Source: Planctomycetota bacterium (lineage in GTDB: Bacteria > Planctomycetota > UBA1135 > JADKAF01). From it: a stretch of 64,000 bases of DNA. Shown here one piece after another: positions 25,748 to 33,975 of the stretch. A model generated the notes under the pieces. It was not told the origin of the DNA. It saw only the letters and a program-made list of their open reading frames with translations, and searched no databases. The stretch's first letter is position 1, and the number at the start of each line of letters is the position of its first letter. Position numbers and translations under genes: made by a program. The stretch lies in assembly GCA_016719295.1 (NCBI GenBank), contig JADKAF010000001.1, positions 6,014,001-6,078,000 of the forward strand, in the 5' to 3' direction.

Positions 25748-26122
25748 GTGCGCACGCGTCCGCTCCCCTTCGCCTTCGCCCTCGTGCTCGGCACGAGCGG
25801 CGCTCCCGTCTGCGGCCAGACCTTCAGCGATGTCGCTTCCAGCATGGGGTTCCCGAGCTCGGGGGACAGCACGCGCGGGATGGGGTGGGCTGACTACGAC
25901 GGGAAGGTCGATCTCTATCTCGGGCACTTCTCGGGCAGCAATCACTTCCGAAATCGCTTCCCGCAGCCGTTCGTCGATGTCGCGGTGAGCACGGGCACGG
26001 CCGATGCGTCGTTCGCGCAGGGCGTGGTGCTCGATCCGCAGGGCGCGCCGTTGCCGGGCGGCGGACCTCGCCTCACGCTCAGCAACGCGCTCGCGCAGCG
26101 GCTCGGCGTCGCTGCGCGCTGA
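25748..26122 (+). pseudogene. Remnant of a secreted FG-GAP/ASPIC-type protein
   Basis: 124 codons from a GTG start. A signal peptide (FAFALVLGTSGAPVCGQ) is followed by TFSDVASSMGF and RGMGWADYDGKVDLYLGHF, the opening of FG-GAP/VCBS proteins of the UnbV/ASPIC group. The Ca-binding DxDxDG(D)LDLY loop has lost residues (DGKVDLY), and the protein ends after one partial blade instead of several hundred residues. The last 40 residues, with SFAQGVVLDPQGAPLPG, look like the end of the shared beta-sandwich tail. So the middle appears to be deleted in frame. Confidence 0.55.
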
Positions 26123-26225
26123 GGGACTTCAGCGCTCTCGTGCTCTCGATTCTCGGATTCCTGTGCTCCATTCCTCCGCGAGCTTGGCTCTGATGCAAGA
26201 AGCCTCGACACCCAAGGAGACGCCG

Positions 26226-26795
26226 ATGAAGGCCGTGATGTGGGAGGTGCCGCCCGAGATCGTCGAGCTCCGGCGGCGGACCGGCGCCGACGAGCGGGAC
26301 GAGGTCTGGGATGGGGTGCTGCACATGGGCCCGAGCCCGAACGTCGAACACCAGCGCATCGAGAGCGATGTCGAGCGCCAGGTCAGGACTCTCTGGAGCT
26401 CACGGACCGGCGGCGAAGTCCTTCACCGGATCAACGTCTCGCCCGGCGGCGACTGGAAGAAGAACTACCGCATCCCCGATCTCATCCTGCTCTCGCCGGG
26501 AGGTCGGGCGATCGATCGCGGCGAGTACATGGGGGGCGGACCCGAGGTCGTGGTGGAGATCCTCAGTCCCAACGACGAGACCTACGAGAAGCTGCCCTTC
26601 TATGTCTCGATCGGCGTGCGCGAGGTCTGGGTGGTCGATCGCGACACGAAGGCCGTCGAGGTCTACTCGCTCGCCGAGGGCGCGTATCGCCTCGTCGCGC
26701 CGGATGGAGAAGGTTGGTGCGCGAGCGCGGTCACGGGGCTCGAGCTCCGCTGTGCGCTCACTCGCGTGGAGCTGCGTTGGCCGAACGCGAGCTGA
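26226..26795 (+). CDS. Uma2 family (DUF820) putative endonuclease
   Basis: A 189-residue protein of the PD-(D/E)XK superfamily, Uma2/DUF820 group. Typical elements are RDEVWDGVLHMGPSPNVEHQ, the active-site-like RIPDLILLSPG (PD motif) and PEVVVEILSPNDETYEKLPFYVSIGVREVWVVD, which holds the (E)VxSP...K...Y...G(V)xExWxxD signature. The ATG at 26226 has AAGGAG 5-9 bases before it; the longer frame upstream is not supported. Uma2 genes are abundant in planctomycetes and cyanobacteria; their biological role is unresolved. Confidence 0.92.
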   Translation: MKAVMWEVPPEIVELRRRTGADERDEVWDGVLHMGPSPNVEHQRIESDVERQVRTLWSSRTGGEVLHRINVSPGGDWKKNYRIPDLILLSPGGRAIDRGEYMGGGPEVVVEILSPNDETYEKLPFYVSIGVREVWVVDRDTKAVEVYSLAEGAYRLVAPDGEGWCASAVTGLELRCALTRVELRWPNAS

Positions 26796-26808
26796 GCCGA
26801 CGCGCGCC

Positions 26809-27108
26809 TCAGCGCTCGTAGGCGCCGAAGATCGTCGTCCCCGCGACTGCGCGCTCGAAGAAGCGCGCCTTGATCGCGCGATACTCCGGATTCGCGAAGA
26901 ACTCCTGCATCCGCGGCGCGCTCTCGAAGTAGATGGCGAACACGCGGTTGATCGGGTGATCGCTCGCCGACTTCAGCACCTCGCTCACGCGGAAGTCGTA
27001 GCGGAACCCGCCGCCGTGCGCGGCAAGCAGGGGCGCCATCGCCTCGCGGTACTGCTGGTAGACCTGGTCGTCGGTCACCGTGAGACCGACCATCATCTCG
27101 TGAGGCAT
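26809..27108 (-). CDS. DUF1330 family protein
   Basis: A 99-residue small protein with a ferredoxin-like alpha-beta fold of the DUF1330 type. Landmarks are YQQYREAMAPLLAAHGGGFRYDF, NRVFAIYFESAPRMQEFFANPEY and the final VAGTTIFGAYER. No signal peptide. It lies convergent to the Uma2 gene (13 nt between stops) and downstream of the ABC-F gene start region on the same strand as ABC-F. The function of the family is unknown. Confidence 0.85.
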   Translation of the reverse strand: MPHEMMVGLTVTDDQVYQQYREAMAPLLAAHGGGFRYDFRVSEVLKSASDHPINRVFAIYFESAPRMQEFFANPEYRAIKARFFERAVAGTTIFGAYER

Positions 27109-27129
27109 GGCTGCACCTAGGCTAGAGGC

Positions 27130-28764
27130 TCAGTGATGCACGCCCGGCGCTTCCTGACCCGTCATCTCGACCCACTTCTCGTAGCTGCCCTCGAAGGGCT
27201 TCGGGTCCTTCCGCTTCTCGAGGCGGGAGACGTCGAGGACGCGGTTCGCGAGGCCCTTCAGGAAGGTGCGGTCGTGCGAGACGAAGATCATCGAGCCTTC
27301 GAACTTGGCGAGGGTCTTCACCAGCATCTCCTTGGTGAAGAGGTCCAGGTGGTTCGTGGGCTCGTCGAGCACGAGGAAGTTCGGCGGGTCGAAGAGCATC
27401 AGCGCGAGCACGAGGCGCGAGCGCTCGCCGCCGGAGAGGATGCGCACCGGCTTCTCGATCGTGTCGCCGGGGAACTGGAAGGCGCCCAGCAGATTGCGCT
27501 TCGCGCCGATGTTCTCGAGCGGGAACTTGTGATCGAGGGTCTCCCAGACGGTCTCGTCGGGGTTCAGGACCTCCAGCGCTTCTTGGGCGAAGTAGCCCAT
27601 CTTCACGCTGGCGCCGATCTTCACCTCGCCGGAGTCGGGCTTCGTGACGCCGGCGATCATCTTCAGCAGGGTGGTCTTGCCGGAGCCGTTCTCGCCCATC
27701 ACGCACCAGCGCTCGCCGCGGCCCAGGCGAAAGTCGAAGCCGTCGTAGAGCACGTGCGAGCCGTAGGCCTTCGAGGCCTTGCGCAGGACGGCGACGTCCT
27801 CGCCCGAGCGCGGCGGTGACTTGATCGCGAACGAGACCGCCTCGCGGCGCTTCGGCGGCTCCAGCTTCTCGATCTTCTCGATCTTCCGAGCCTTGGCCTG
27901 CGCCTGCGCGGCCTTCGCGACGTGCGTGCCGAAGCGGTCGATGAAGCGCTGCATCTTCGCGAGCATGGCCTGCTGGCGCTCGTAGGCCGCTTCGCGCTGT
28001 ACGGCGCGAATCTCGCGCTCGCGCTCGTAGTAGTCGTAGTTGCCGCCGTAGCTCGTGAGCTCGCCGCCGTCGATCTCGACGATGCGCTTCACGACGCGGT
28101 TCATGAAGTCCTTGTCGTGGCAGGTCATCAGCACCGCGGAGGGCGTATCGCGGATGTACTCCTCGAGCCAGAGGATCGACTCGATGTCGAGGTGGTTCGT
28201 GGGCTCGTCGAGGAGCAGCACCTCGGGCTTGCCGATCAGCACCTTGGCCATGCCGACGCGCATCTTCCAACCACCCGAGAGCGCGCGCACCTCGCCGTCG
28301 ATCCACTCGTCGCGGAAGCCGAGCCCGTGGAGGACCTCCTTCGCCCGCGCCTCGAGCTCGTAGCCGCCGAGCTGCTGGTACTGCTCCTGCACCTCGCCGA
28401 AGCGCTCCAGGATCTGGTCCATCTCGTCCACGCGCTCGGGGTCGGCCATCGCCGCCTCGAGATCGGCGAGCTCGTGGTGCAGGTCGCCGAGCCGGCCCGA
28501 GCCGGCGATCGCCTCGTCGAGCACCGTGCGCCCCTCGACGATGTCCATCTCCTGGCGGAAGTGCCCGATGGTGAGGCGCTTCGGGATCGAAACCGCGCCC
28601 TCCTCGGGGGTCTCTTCGCCCACGATCACGCGGAAGAGCGTCGACTTGCCCGAGCCGTTCGGGCCGACCAGGCCGACCTTCTCGCCCGGATCGAGCTGGA
28701 AGCTGGCATCGACGAAGAGGACCTGGCGGCCGTGGCGTACGGAGACGTTGGAGAGGGAGATCAT
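27130..28764 (-). CDS. ABC-F family ATP-binding protein (ribosome-associated)
   Basis: A 544-residue soluble protein with two ABC domains and no membrane segments. Domain 1 has GPNGSGKST, signature LSGGWKMRV and LLLDEPTNHLD; domain 2 has GENGSGKTT, signature LSGGERSRL and LVLDEPTNHLD. Between them lies the helical interdomain linker (REIRAVQREAAYERQQAMLAK region, about residues 235-320) that reaches the P-site tRNA in ABC-F proteins. The ATG at 28764 begins MISLSNVSVRHG, directly before the first ABC domain; the longer frame overlaps the neighbouring gene antisense. Likely a translation factor of the Uup/YbiT type rather than a transporter. It is divergent from the SEC-C gene. Confidence 0.95.
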   Translation of the reverse strand: MISLSNVSVRHGRQVLFVDASFQLDPGEKVGLVGPNGSGKSTLFRVIVGEETPEEGAVSIPKRLTIGHFRQEMDIVEGRTVLDEAIAGSGRLGDLHHELADLEAAMADPERVDEMDQILERFGEVQEQYQQLGGYELEARAKEVLHGLGFRDEWIDGEVRALSGGWKMRVGMAKVLIGKPEVLLLDEPTNHLDIESILWLEEYIRDTPSAVLMTCHDKDFMNRVVKRIVEIDGGELTSYGGNYDYYEREREIRAVQREAAYERQQAMLAKMQRFIDRFGTHVAKAAQAQAKARKIEKIEKLEPPKRREAVSFAIKSPPRSGEDVAVLRKASKAYGSHVLYDGFDFRLGRGERWCVMGENGSGKTTLLKMIAGVTKPDSGEVKIGASVKMGYFAQEALEVLNPDETVWETLDHKFPLENIGAKRNLLGAFQFPGDTIEKPVRILSGGERSRLVLALMLFDPPNFLVLDEPTNHLDLFTKEMLVKTLAKFEGSMIFVSHDRTFLKGLANRVLDVSRLEKRKDPKPFEGSYEKWVEMTGQEAPGVHH

Positions 28765-28858
28765 CGCTTCGCTTAGAGAGGATCGAAGCGGCGCAATGTA
28801 CCATCTCGGCGTTCCCCGCCGAGAAGCCCCCTTCCCTGTCCTCCCCGCGCGTTCCCCG

Positions 28859-29350
28859 ATGTCCGACTCGAAGATCCAGCTCGCCGTCGCCGCCTTCCTC
28901 GACTCCCCGCAGGCTGAGGCTCTCTCGGCCGTGCCGAGGAAGAACCAAGCCACCATCGTCGAGCGCTTCCTGCGCTCCGCGTTCGAGGACCTCGGCAAGG
29001 CGCCGAAGCTGCTCGACGGCCACGACCTCCACGAGCTCTTAGGCCACGTGTTGCCCGGGCGCTTTCCGAAGAAGGACCCGCTCGCGGAGCACGCGATGGA
29101 CGTCGTCGCGGCCTACCTGGACCACCTGAACGAGGTCGAGGTGGTGAGCAATCTCTGGGAGATGAAGACCGCGCTGGAAGGCACGCGCGCCGAGTTCGAG
29201 GAGTCCGTGCGCACCGGGCGCATCGTGCACCACGGCCACGCACCGCAGAAGCCGAAGGTGAACGCGGCTCCCAAGGTCGGGCGCAACGATCCCTGCCCCT
29301 GCGGCAGCGGCAAGAAGTTCAAGAAGTGCTGCGAGACGCTCGGCGGCTGA
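28859..29350 (+). CDS. SEC-C motif protein
   Basis: A 163-residue protein with an N-terminal helical region (about residues 1-125) and a C-terminal zinc-binding SEC-C motif, GRNDPCPCGSGKKFKKCC. The Cys-x-Cys...Cys-Cys pattern is the one at the end of SecA and in many small adaptor proteins. The start at 28859 sits in the divergent gap with the ABC-F gene. The stop lies 31 bases inside the convergent PfkB gene. The helical part has no recognised family; a protein or ribosome-binding role is only suggested by the motif. Confidence 0.85.
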   Translation: MSDSKIQLAVAAFLDSPQAEALSAVPRKNQATIVERFLRSAFEDLGKAPKLLDGHDLHELLGHVLPGRFPKKDPLAEHAMDVVAAYLDHLNEVEVVSNLWEMKTALEGTRAEFEESVRTGRIVHHGHAPQKPKVNAAPKVGRNDPCPCGSGKKFKKCCETLGG

Positions 29351-30284
29351 TCGGCCGAGCCCTCTGGCTCGAGCGCAGCGCCTCCGCGGCGTAGCCCGTC
29401 GCGAAGCGCGCGGCTTCGTCGGGCGTGGCACCGCTCGCGAGAGCGGCGCCGAGCGCCGCCGTCACCGCATCGCCCGCGCCGCAGGCTTCCGCGTGCTCGA
29501 CGACGAAGGGCGGCGCGACGAGTGACGCGGCATCGGGGGTGGCCCACGCCAGGCCGCGCTCTCCATCCGTGACGAACACGAGCGCGGCGCGCTGCTGCGC
29601 CAGCGCGCGCGCGAGGACCAGCGCCTCGCGCTCCTCGCTCGCGAGGAGCGCGCGCGCTTCGCGCGCGTTGCACTTCGCGACGACACCGCGCAGCTCGCCC
29701 AGGCGCTCGCGGCAATCGGCGAGGAAGCGGCGCTCGGGATGCGCGGCCACGAGCGCGTTCAGCGCGTCGACCAGCGCGGGACCGAGCAGCCCCGGGGCGA
29801 CCTGCTGGTTCAGGATCACGAGGTCGCTGCGCCGCGCGGCAGCGCCGAGGTGCTGCAGGAGCAGCGCGCGCAGCGCGGCGCTCGGCTCGTCCCAGGATCC
29901 GAAGTCGAGGCGCTCCTGCTCGACGCCGCTCCGCTGCGGCTTGCCGTAGACGAGGGTGCTCCAGTCGTTGCGGTGTATCAGCGCGCCGGTGCGCAGGCTC
30001 GGGAGCTCGAGCCTGGACCGCAGCTCCGCGCCGAAGGGATCGCGTCCGATCGCTCCGACCAGCACCGCGCGCTGCACGCGCAGCGCCGAGAGGTGGGCCG
30101 CGACGCGGGCCGCGCCTCCGAGCTCGTAGCGCTGCAGGGAGACGCGCCGCACCGCGAGCCCGGTCTCGAGCGATGGGGCGCCGGCCTCTTCCGCGAGCTC
30201 CCAGTGGGCATCGAGGGCGAAGTCGCCGCAGACGGCGAGGCGCGCGCGGAGGAGGCTGCGGGGGAACGAGAGCGGAACGGTCAT
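29319..30284 (-). CDS. PfkB/ribokinase family carbohydrate kinase
   Basis: A 321-residue kinase of the ribokinase superfamily. The N-terminal strand LRARLAVCGDFALDAHWEL is the usual opening; GGAARVAAHLSALRVQRAVLVGAIGRDPFG is the first PfkB signature (GG..N.A..LA.LG). The C-terminal ACGAGDAVTAALGAAL carries the anion hole and catalytic base Asp (GAGD motif). The middle CNAREARALL resembles the RfaE/HldE N-terminal kinase (N..E). Substrate is not known, but an ADP-heptose type sugar kinase is possible. Its 3' end overlaps the SEC-C gene by 32 bases, convergently. Confidence 0.88.
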   Translation of the reverse strand: MTVPLSFPRSLLRARLAVCGDFALDAHWELAEEAGAPSLETGLAVRRVSLQRYELGGAARVAAHLSALRVQRAVLVGAIGRDPFGAELRSRLELPSLRTGALIHRNDWSTLVYGKPQRSGVEQERLDFGSWDEPSAALRALLLQHLGAAARRSDLVILNQQVAPGLLGPALVDALNALVAAHPERRFLADCRERLGELRGVVAKCNAREARALLASEEREALVLARALAQQRAALVFVTDGERGLAWATPDAASLVAPPFVVEHAEACGAGDAVTAALGAALASGATPDEAARFATGYAAEALRSSQRARPISRRASRSTS

Positions 30285-30413
30285 CCTTAGGGGATCTCGC
30301 GAGGGCGGCGGCGCGTGAGCTTACTACGCGCTCCGCGCGCTCTCGCGGCGTTCTCCGTAGCGCCGCCGCAAATTCATGCGCCGCAGCGCGCGCGCGCCCG
30401 GATACTCGATCCC

Positions 30414-31988
30414 ATGCAAGCGCACCTCCTCCGCATCGCGCTCGGCGCCGCGCTGAGCTCGCTCGCCACGGCCCAGCACGCGCCGCGCCACCTCCTCTGC
30501 ACCTGGCAGGGAGATCCCGGAACCACGCTCACGCTGAGCTACCAGAGCACGGGCTCGAAGCCGCTGCCCGCGCGCCTCTACTGGGATACCGAGCCGCGCG
30601 ACGGCGAGGTCGCCGCCTATCGCCAGCGCGCGGAGGGCGAGACGACGACCATCCCCGGCCTCGCGGGACGCTGGATCCACAAGGTCGAGCTGCGCGGGCT
30701 CGAGCCCGGTCGCGCGATCTATCTCTGCGCGGGCGACCCCGCGAGCGGGATCTCGCGCGAGCTCCGCGTGCGCACGATCGCGCGCGACGAGCGCGCGCTG
30801 CGCTTCGTCACGGGTGGAGACATGGGCACGGAGGCTCCGGTGCGCGCGATGCTGCGCCGCGCGGCGGCGACGAGCCCGGACTTCGCGCTGATCGGCGGCG
30901 ACATCGCCTACGCCAACGGCAAGCTCGAGAACGTCGATCGCTGGGACACCTGGCTCGCGTACTACAGCGAGGAGATGGTGCGCCCCGACGGCTTCGCGAT
31001 CCCGCTCGTGCTCGCGATCGGGAACCACGAGGTCGACGGCAGCTTCCTGCGCCCGAAGGAGCAAGCACCCTTCTGGTTCGGCTTCTTCCCGCAAGGGGGG
31101 CAGAGCTACTTCGCGCGGCGCTTCGGCGCGCACTTCGCATGCCTCGTCCTGGACTCGAGCCACATCGCTCCGCACGGCGGCGAGCAGGCCGCTTGGATCG
31201 ATCGAACGCTCGAGGAGCTGCGCGAGGTGCCGCATCGCGCGGCGATCTACCACGTGCCGCTCTTCCCTTCGCATCGCGAGCTCGAAGGCGCCTACAGCGC
31301 GCTCGGTCGCCAGCATTGGATGCCGCTCTTCGAGCGCCATGGCCTCGAGGTCGCGTTCGAGAACCACGACCACAGCTACAAGCGCACGCCACCGCTCCGC
31401 GGCGGCGCGCCTGCAGAGCGCGGCGTCGTCTATCTCGGCGACGGCTGCTTCGGGCAGCGGCCGCGCACGGTGGCCTTCGGCTCGCGGAGCTATCTCCGCG
31501 AGCAAGGTGCGTGGCGCCACTTCTGGCAGGTCGAGGTGACGCGCGAGCGGATGGTCTGCCGCGCCATCGATGAGCAGGGCCGCGTCTTCGACGTCTGGCC
31601 GGAGGACGCCGAAGGCGCCGGCGAAGCCGCCGCGCTGCGCCGCACGCTGGAGATGCGCTACGGCGTGCCGCGCGCCTGGGTCGAGGTCGATCCGCTGCCC
31701 ACGTCCTCCGGCGGCGCGCTGCGCTTGCGCTTCGAGAATCGGGCCGAGGTTCCGCTCGAGCTCCGCGTCGCGCTGAGGAAGGCGCCGCGGGGAGCGCGCT
31801 TCGAGGCTCCTCCTCCGCAGCGCGTCGCGGCCGATCAGCGCGTGGAGCTTGCCCTTGCGCTCGAGCTCCCTTCGCCCGTCGACGTCGAGAAGCCCGAGCT
31901 CGAGCTCGAGCTCGAGGCGCGCGGGGTCGAGAAGACCGGCCGCGCGCTCTACTTCACCAGCATCCTCGCGCTGAAAGTCGCGCGCTGA
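30414..31988 (+). CDS. Secreted metallophosphoesterase, purple acid phosphatase-like
   Basis: A 524-residue exported enzyme. The ATG at 30414 gives signal peptide MQAHLLRIALGAALSSLATAQ. Residues about 25-115 form a fibronectin-like domain (LTLSYQST, KVELRGLEPGRAIYL), as in purple acid phosphatases. The metal-binding motifs follow in order: TGGDMG (with D), GGDIAYANG, GNHEVDG, ...YHVPLFPSH and NHDHSYKRT, which supply the Asp, Asn and His ligands of a dinuclear centre. The PAP Tyr is present as GDIAYANG. A C-terminal beta domain of about 150 residues, ending in TSILALKVAR, has no close match that I recognise. Likely hydrolyses phosphate esters outside the cytoplasm. Confidence 0.88.
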   Translation: MQAHLLRIALGAALSSLATAQHAPRHLLCTWQGDPGTTLTLSYQSTGSKPLPARLYWDTEPRDGEVAAYRQRAEGETTTIPGLAGRWIHKVELRGLEPGRAIYLCAGDPASGISRELRVRTIARDERALRFVTGGDMGTEAPVRAMLRRAAATSPDFALIGGDIAYANGKLENVDRWDTWLAYYSEEMVRPDGFAIPLVLAIGNHEVDGSFLRPKEQAPFWFGFFPQGGQSYFARRFGAHFACLVLDSSHIAPHGGEQAAWIDRTLEELREVPHRAAIYHVPLFPSHRELEGAYSALGRQHWMPLFERHGLEVAFENHDHSYKRTPPLRGGAPAERGVVYLGDGCFGQRPRTVAFGSRSYLREQGAWRHFWQVEVTRERMVCRAIDEQGRVFDVWPEDAEGAGEAAALRRTLEMRYGVPRAWVEVDPLPTSSGGALRLRFENRAEVPLELRVALRKAPRGARFEAPPPQRVAADQRVELALALELPSPVDVEKPELELELEARGVEKTGRALYFTSILALKVAR

Positions 31989-32012
31989 GAGAGCAGGCGC
32001 GATCGCGGGTGC

Positions 32013-33212
32013 TCAGAGCCGACCGCGCAGGAGCACCCCGCCGTTCTCGCCGCGGATCTCGAGTTCGCGTCCGAAGAGCGCGCTCGGATCGGTGACGCCG
32101 AGAGGGAGGGGCTGCGAGCGATCGCTGCGCCATTCCCAGCGCACGCGCTTCGAGCCCTTGCCGCTCCAGCTCTGGCGCGCGACCTCGCGCATCTGCTGCG
32201 TCGCGGGATCGCGCATCCACAGCGTCACTTGCTCCTCGGTCGTGCGGGCCGTCGCGTCGACGCGCAGGCGGAAGCTCCCGCGCCGCGCTTCGAAGCCGGC
32301 CTTCGCGCTGCCGCGGGCGCGAGCGGCGACCCCGACACCCTCGGGCACGAGCCGCTCGTTCGCACGTAGGGTCGTCGCGCCGCTGCCGAGCACCGGCACG
32401 CTGCCTTCGAGCACGACCGTGCCCTGTGCATTGCGGATCTCGATGCGGCGTCCGCCGAGCTCGTAGATGTCGACGGCGCCGAAGGGCAGCGGGCGCCCAC
32501 TGTCGTCGCCGAAGTCGAGCTCGCCTTCGTCTTCGTCGTCGCCGACCTGGAGCTGGCCCACGTTCTGTAGCACCGCGCTCGCGTCGGCCATCCACACGGT
32601 AAAGCTCTGCGCGCTCACCTCGAATCCATCGGTGTCGATGTCGAGCTCCGAGTCCTCGTCGTCGATCTCGGCCTCGACCTCGCCCGTGGCGCTCGGGATC
32701 GGCTCCGCCGCGGGTCGGAGCAGCGGGAGCGTGCGCTCTTCTTCCACGCCGCCGCCTCCGCCGCCGAAGCGCGGGATGCGGCCGACCAGGATCGCGAGGC
32801 CCGCGGGATCGCGCACCTCGAGGGAACGATCCTCGAGCTCGCGAAGATCGCCGACGCCGAGCGGCAACTCCTCCTCCTCGCCCTCTTCGTCGTCCAGCTC
32901 GCGCTCGTACTTGGCTTCGTCTTCGTCCTCCGCTTCGAAGGCGCCGGCGTCCGCGAGGATGCCGGAGCCGGCGCTCGTCTCGATCCACAGCGTGTAGGTC
33001 CCCGCCGTGGTGTCGATGAAGTCGATCTCGACTTGGAACTCCTGCTCGCTCCGGCTCTCGCGCTCCATCTCGAGGCGACCGGTCGCGTCGGGGTCGATGG
33101 CCGGGATGGGGCGAGAGAGGCGCGCGGTGGCTTCGGATGCGTCGCCGCGCGCGAGCGGCGCGCTCACGAGGAGCAGCAGCAGGGCCGAGGAGGTGCGAGC
33201 GATGGCGTTCAT
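32013..33212 (-). CDS. Secreted acidic protein with three tandem beta repeats
   Basis: A 399-residue exported protein with signal peptide MNAIARTSSALLLLLVSAPLARG. The rest is three copies of a roughly 110-residue unit. Each has a T(L/V)W(I/M)-type strand (YTLWIETSAGS, FTVWMADASAV, VTLWMRDPATQ), an acidic or charged linker, LPLGVGDLRELEDRSLEVRD / LPFGAVDIYELGGRRIEIRN / LPLGVTDPSALFGRELEIRG, and an ending ILVGRIP / VLEGSVP / LLRGRL. The first linker is a Glu/Asp run (about residues 95-118). I do not recognise the fold; acidic loops suggest cation binding. It converges with the phosphatase gene. Confidence 0.75.
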   Translation of the reverse strand: MNAIARTSSALLLLLVSAPLARGDASEATARLSRPIPAIDPDATGRLEMERESRSEQEFQVEIDFIDTTAGTYTLWIETSAGSGILADAGAFEAEDEDEAKYERELDDEEGEEEELPLGVGDLRELEDRSLEVRDPAGLAILVGRIPRFGGGGGGVEEERTLPLLRPAAEPIPSATGEVEAEIDDEDSELDIDTDGFEVSAQSFTVWMADASAVLQNVGQLQVGDDEDEGELDFGDDSGRPLPFGAVDIYELGGRRIEIRNAQGTVVLEGSVPVLGSGATTLRANERLVPEGVGVAARARGSAKAGFEARRGSFRLRVDATARTTEEQVTLWMRDPATQQMREVARQSWSGKGSKRVRWEWRSDRSQPLPLGVTDPSALFGRELEIRGENGGVLLRGRL

Positions 33213-33389
33213 GGAAGGCGATGGGGCTCTAGGGTGCGGACTTGGGGGGCATCCCGGTCCGGCGCCGGAGCGCCGACGCACCGCCTAGTGGTTCGGACGA
33301 ACGCCGACTTGCAGGGAAAACTCTTCGCGCCCGGGCTGGTCGCGTGGAGGGGCCAGCGCGAGACTCCGCTCCTCGCACCGGAGGAATCG

Positions 33390-33959
33390 ATGAACGTCCG
33401 TCGCCGCTCGCTCGCCCTGCTCGCCGCCGTCAGCTGCCTCGCGCTCGGGGCGACCGGCGCCCTCGCCCTGCGCTCGCGCTTCGCGGACCCCGAAGCGTTC
33501 GAGCCGCAGGGCTTCCGCTTCGAGATGGCGGTCGCCCTGCCCGGCTCGCCGTTCGAGGTCTTCGACGCCTTCACCGGCGACGTGAAGCCGTGGTGGGACC
33601 ACAGCTTCTCGGGCAATCCCGCGGAGCTCGTGATCGAGCCCAAGATCGGCGGCTCCTTCCGCGAGGTCTATGACGAGAAGGGCAACGGCTGCGAGCACGC
33701 GCGCATCACGCACGTGCAGCGCGGGACGATGCTGCGCATGGTCGGACCGCTCGGGCTCGCCGGTAAGGGCATCGAGCTCGAGATGGTCTTCCGCTTCGAC
33801 CAGGACGGCGAGACGACGAACCTGAAGCTCGAGGTGCACGCGCTCGGCAAGCTCACGCCGGAGCTCGCCAAGATCGTGCAGAAGGTGTGGCACCACTTCC
33901 TCGTCGAGCGCTTCGAGCCCTACCTGAAGTCGGGGAAGCACCGCGAGAAGAAGGGCTGA
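33390..33959 (+). CDS. Exported SRPBCC (START-like) domain protein
   Basis: A 189-residue protein whose first 27 residues form a signal peptide or anchor (RSLALLAAVSCLALGATGALA). The rest has SRPBCC/AHSA1 features: FRFEMAVALPGSPFEVFDAFTGDVKPWWDHSF at the start of the helix-grip fold, VIEPKIGGSFREVY in the middle, and TPELAKIVQKVWHHFLVERFEPYLK as the long C-terminal helix. The ATG at 33390 follows GGAGGAA by four bases. An exported SRPBCC protein would bind a hydrophobic ligand in its cavity; which one is not visible. Confidence 0.85.
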   Translation: MNVRRRSLALLAAVSCLALGATGALALRSRFADPEAFEPQGFRFEMAVALPGSPFEVFDAFTGDVKPWWDHSFSGNPAELVIEPKIGGSFREVYDEKGNGCEHARITHVQRGTMLRMVGPLGLAGKGIELEMVFRFDQDGETTNLKLEVHALGKLTPELAKIVQKVWHHFLVERFEPYLKSGKHREKKG

Positions 33960-33975
33960 GCTTTCGAGTGCGCGC

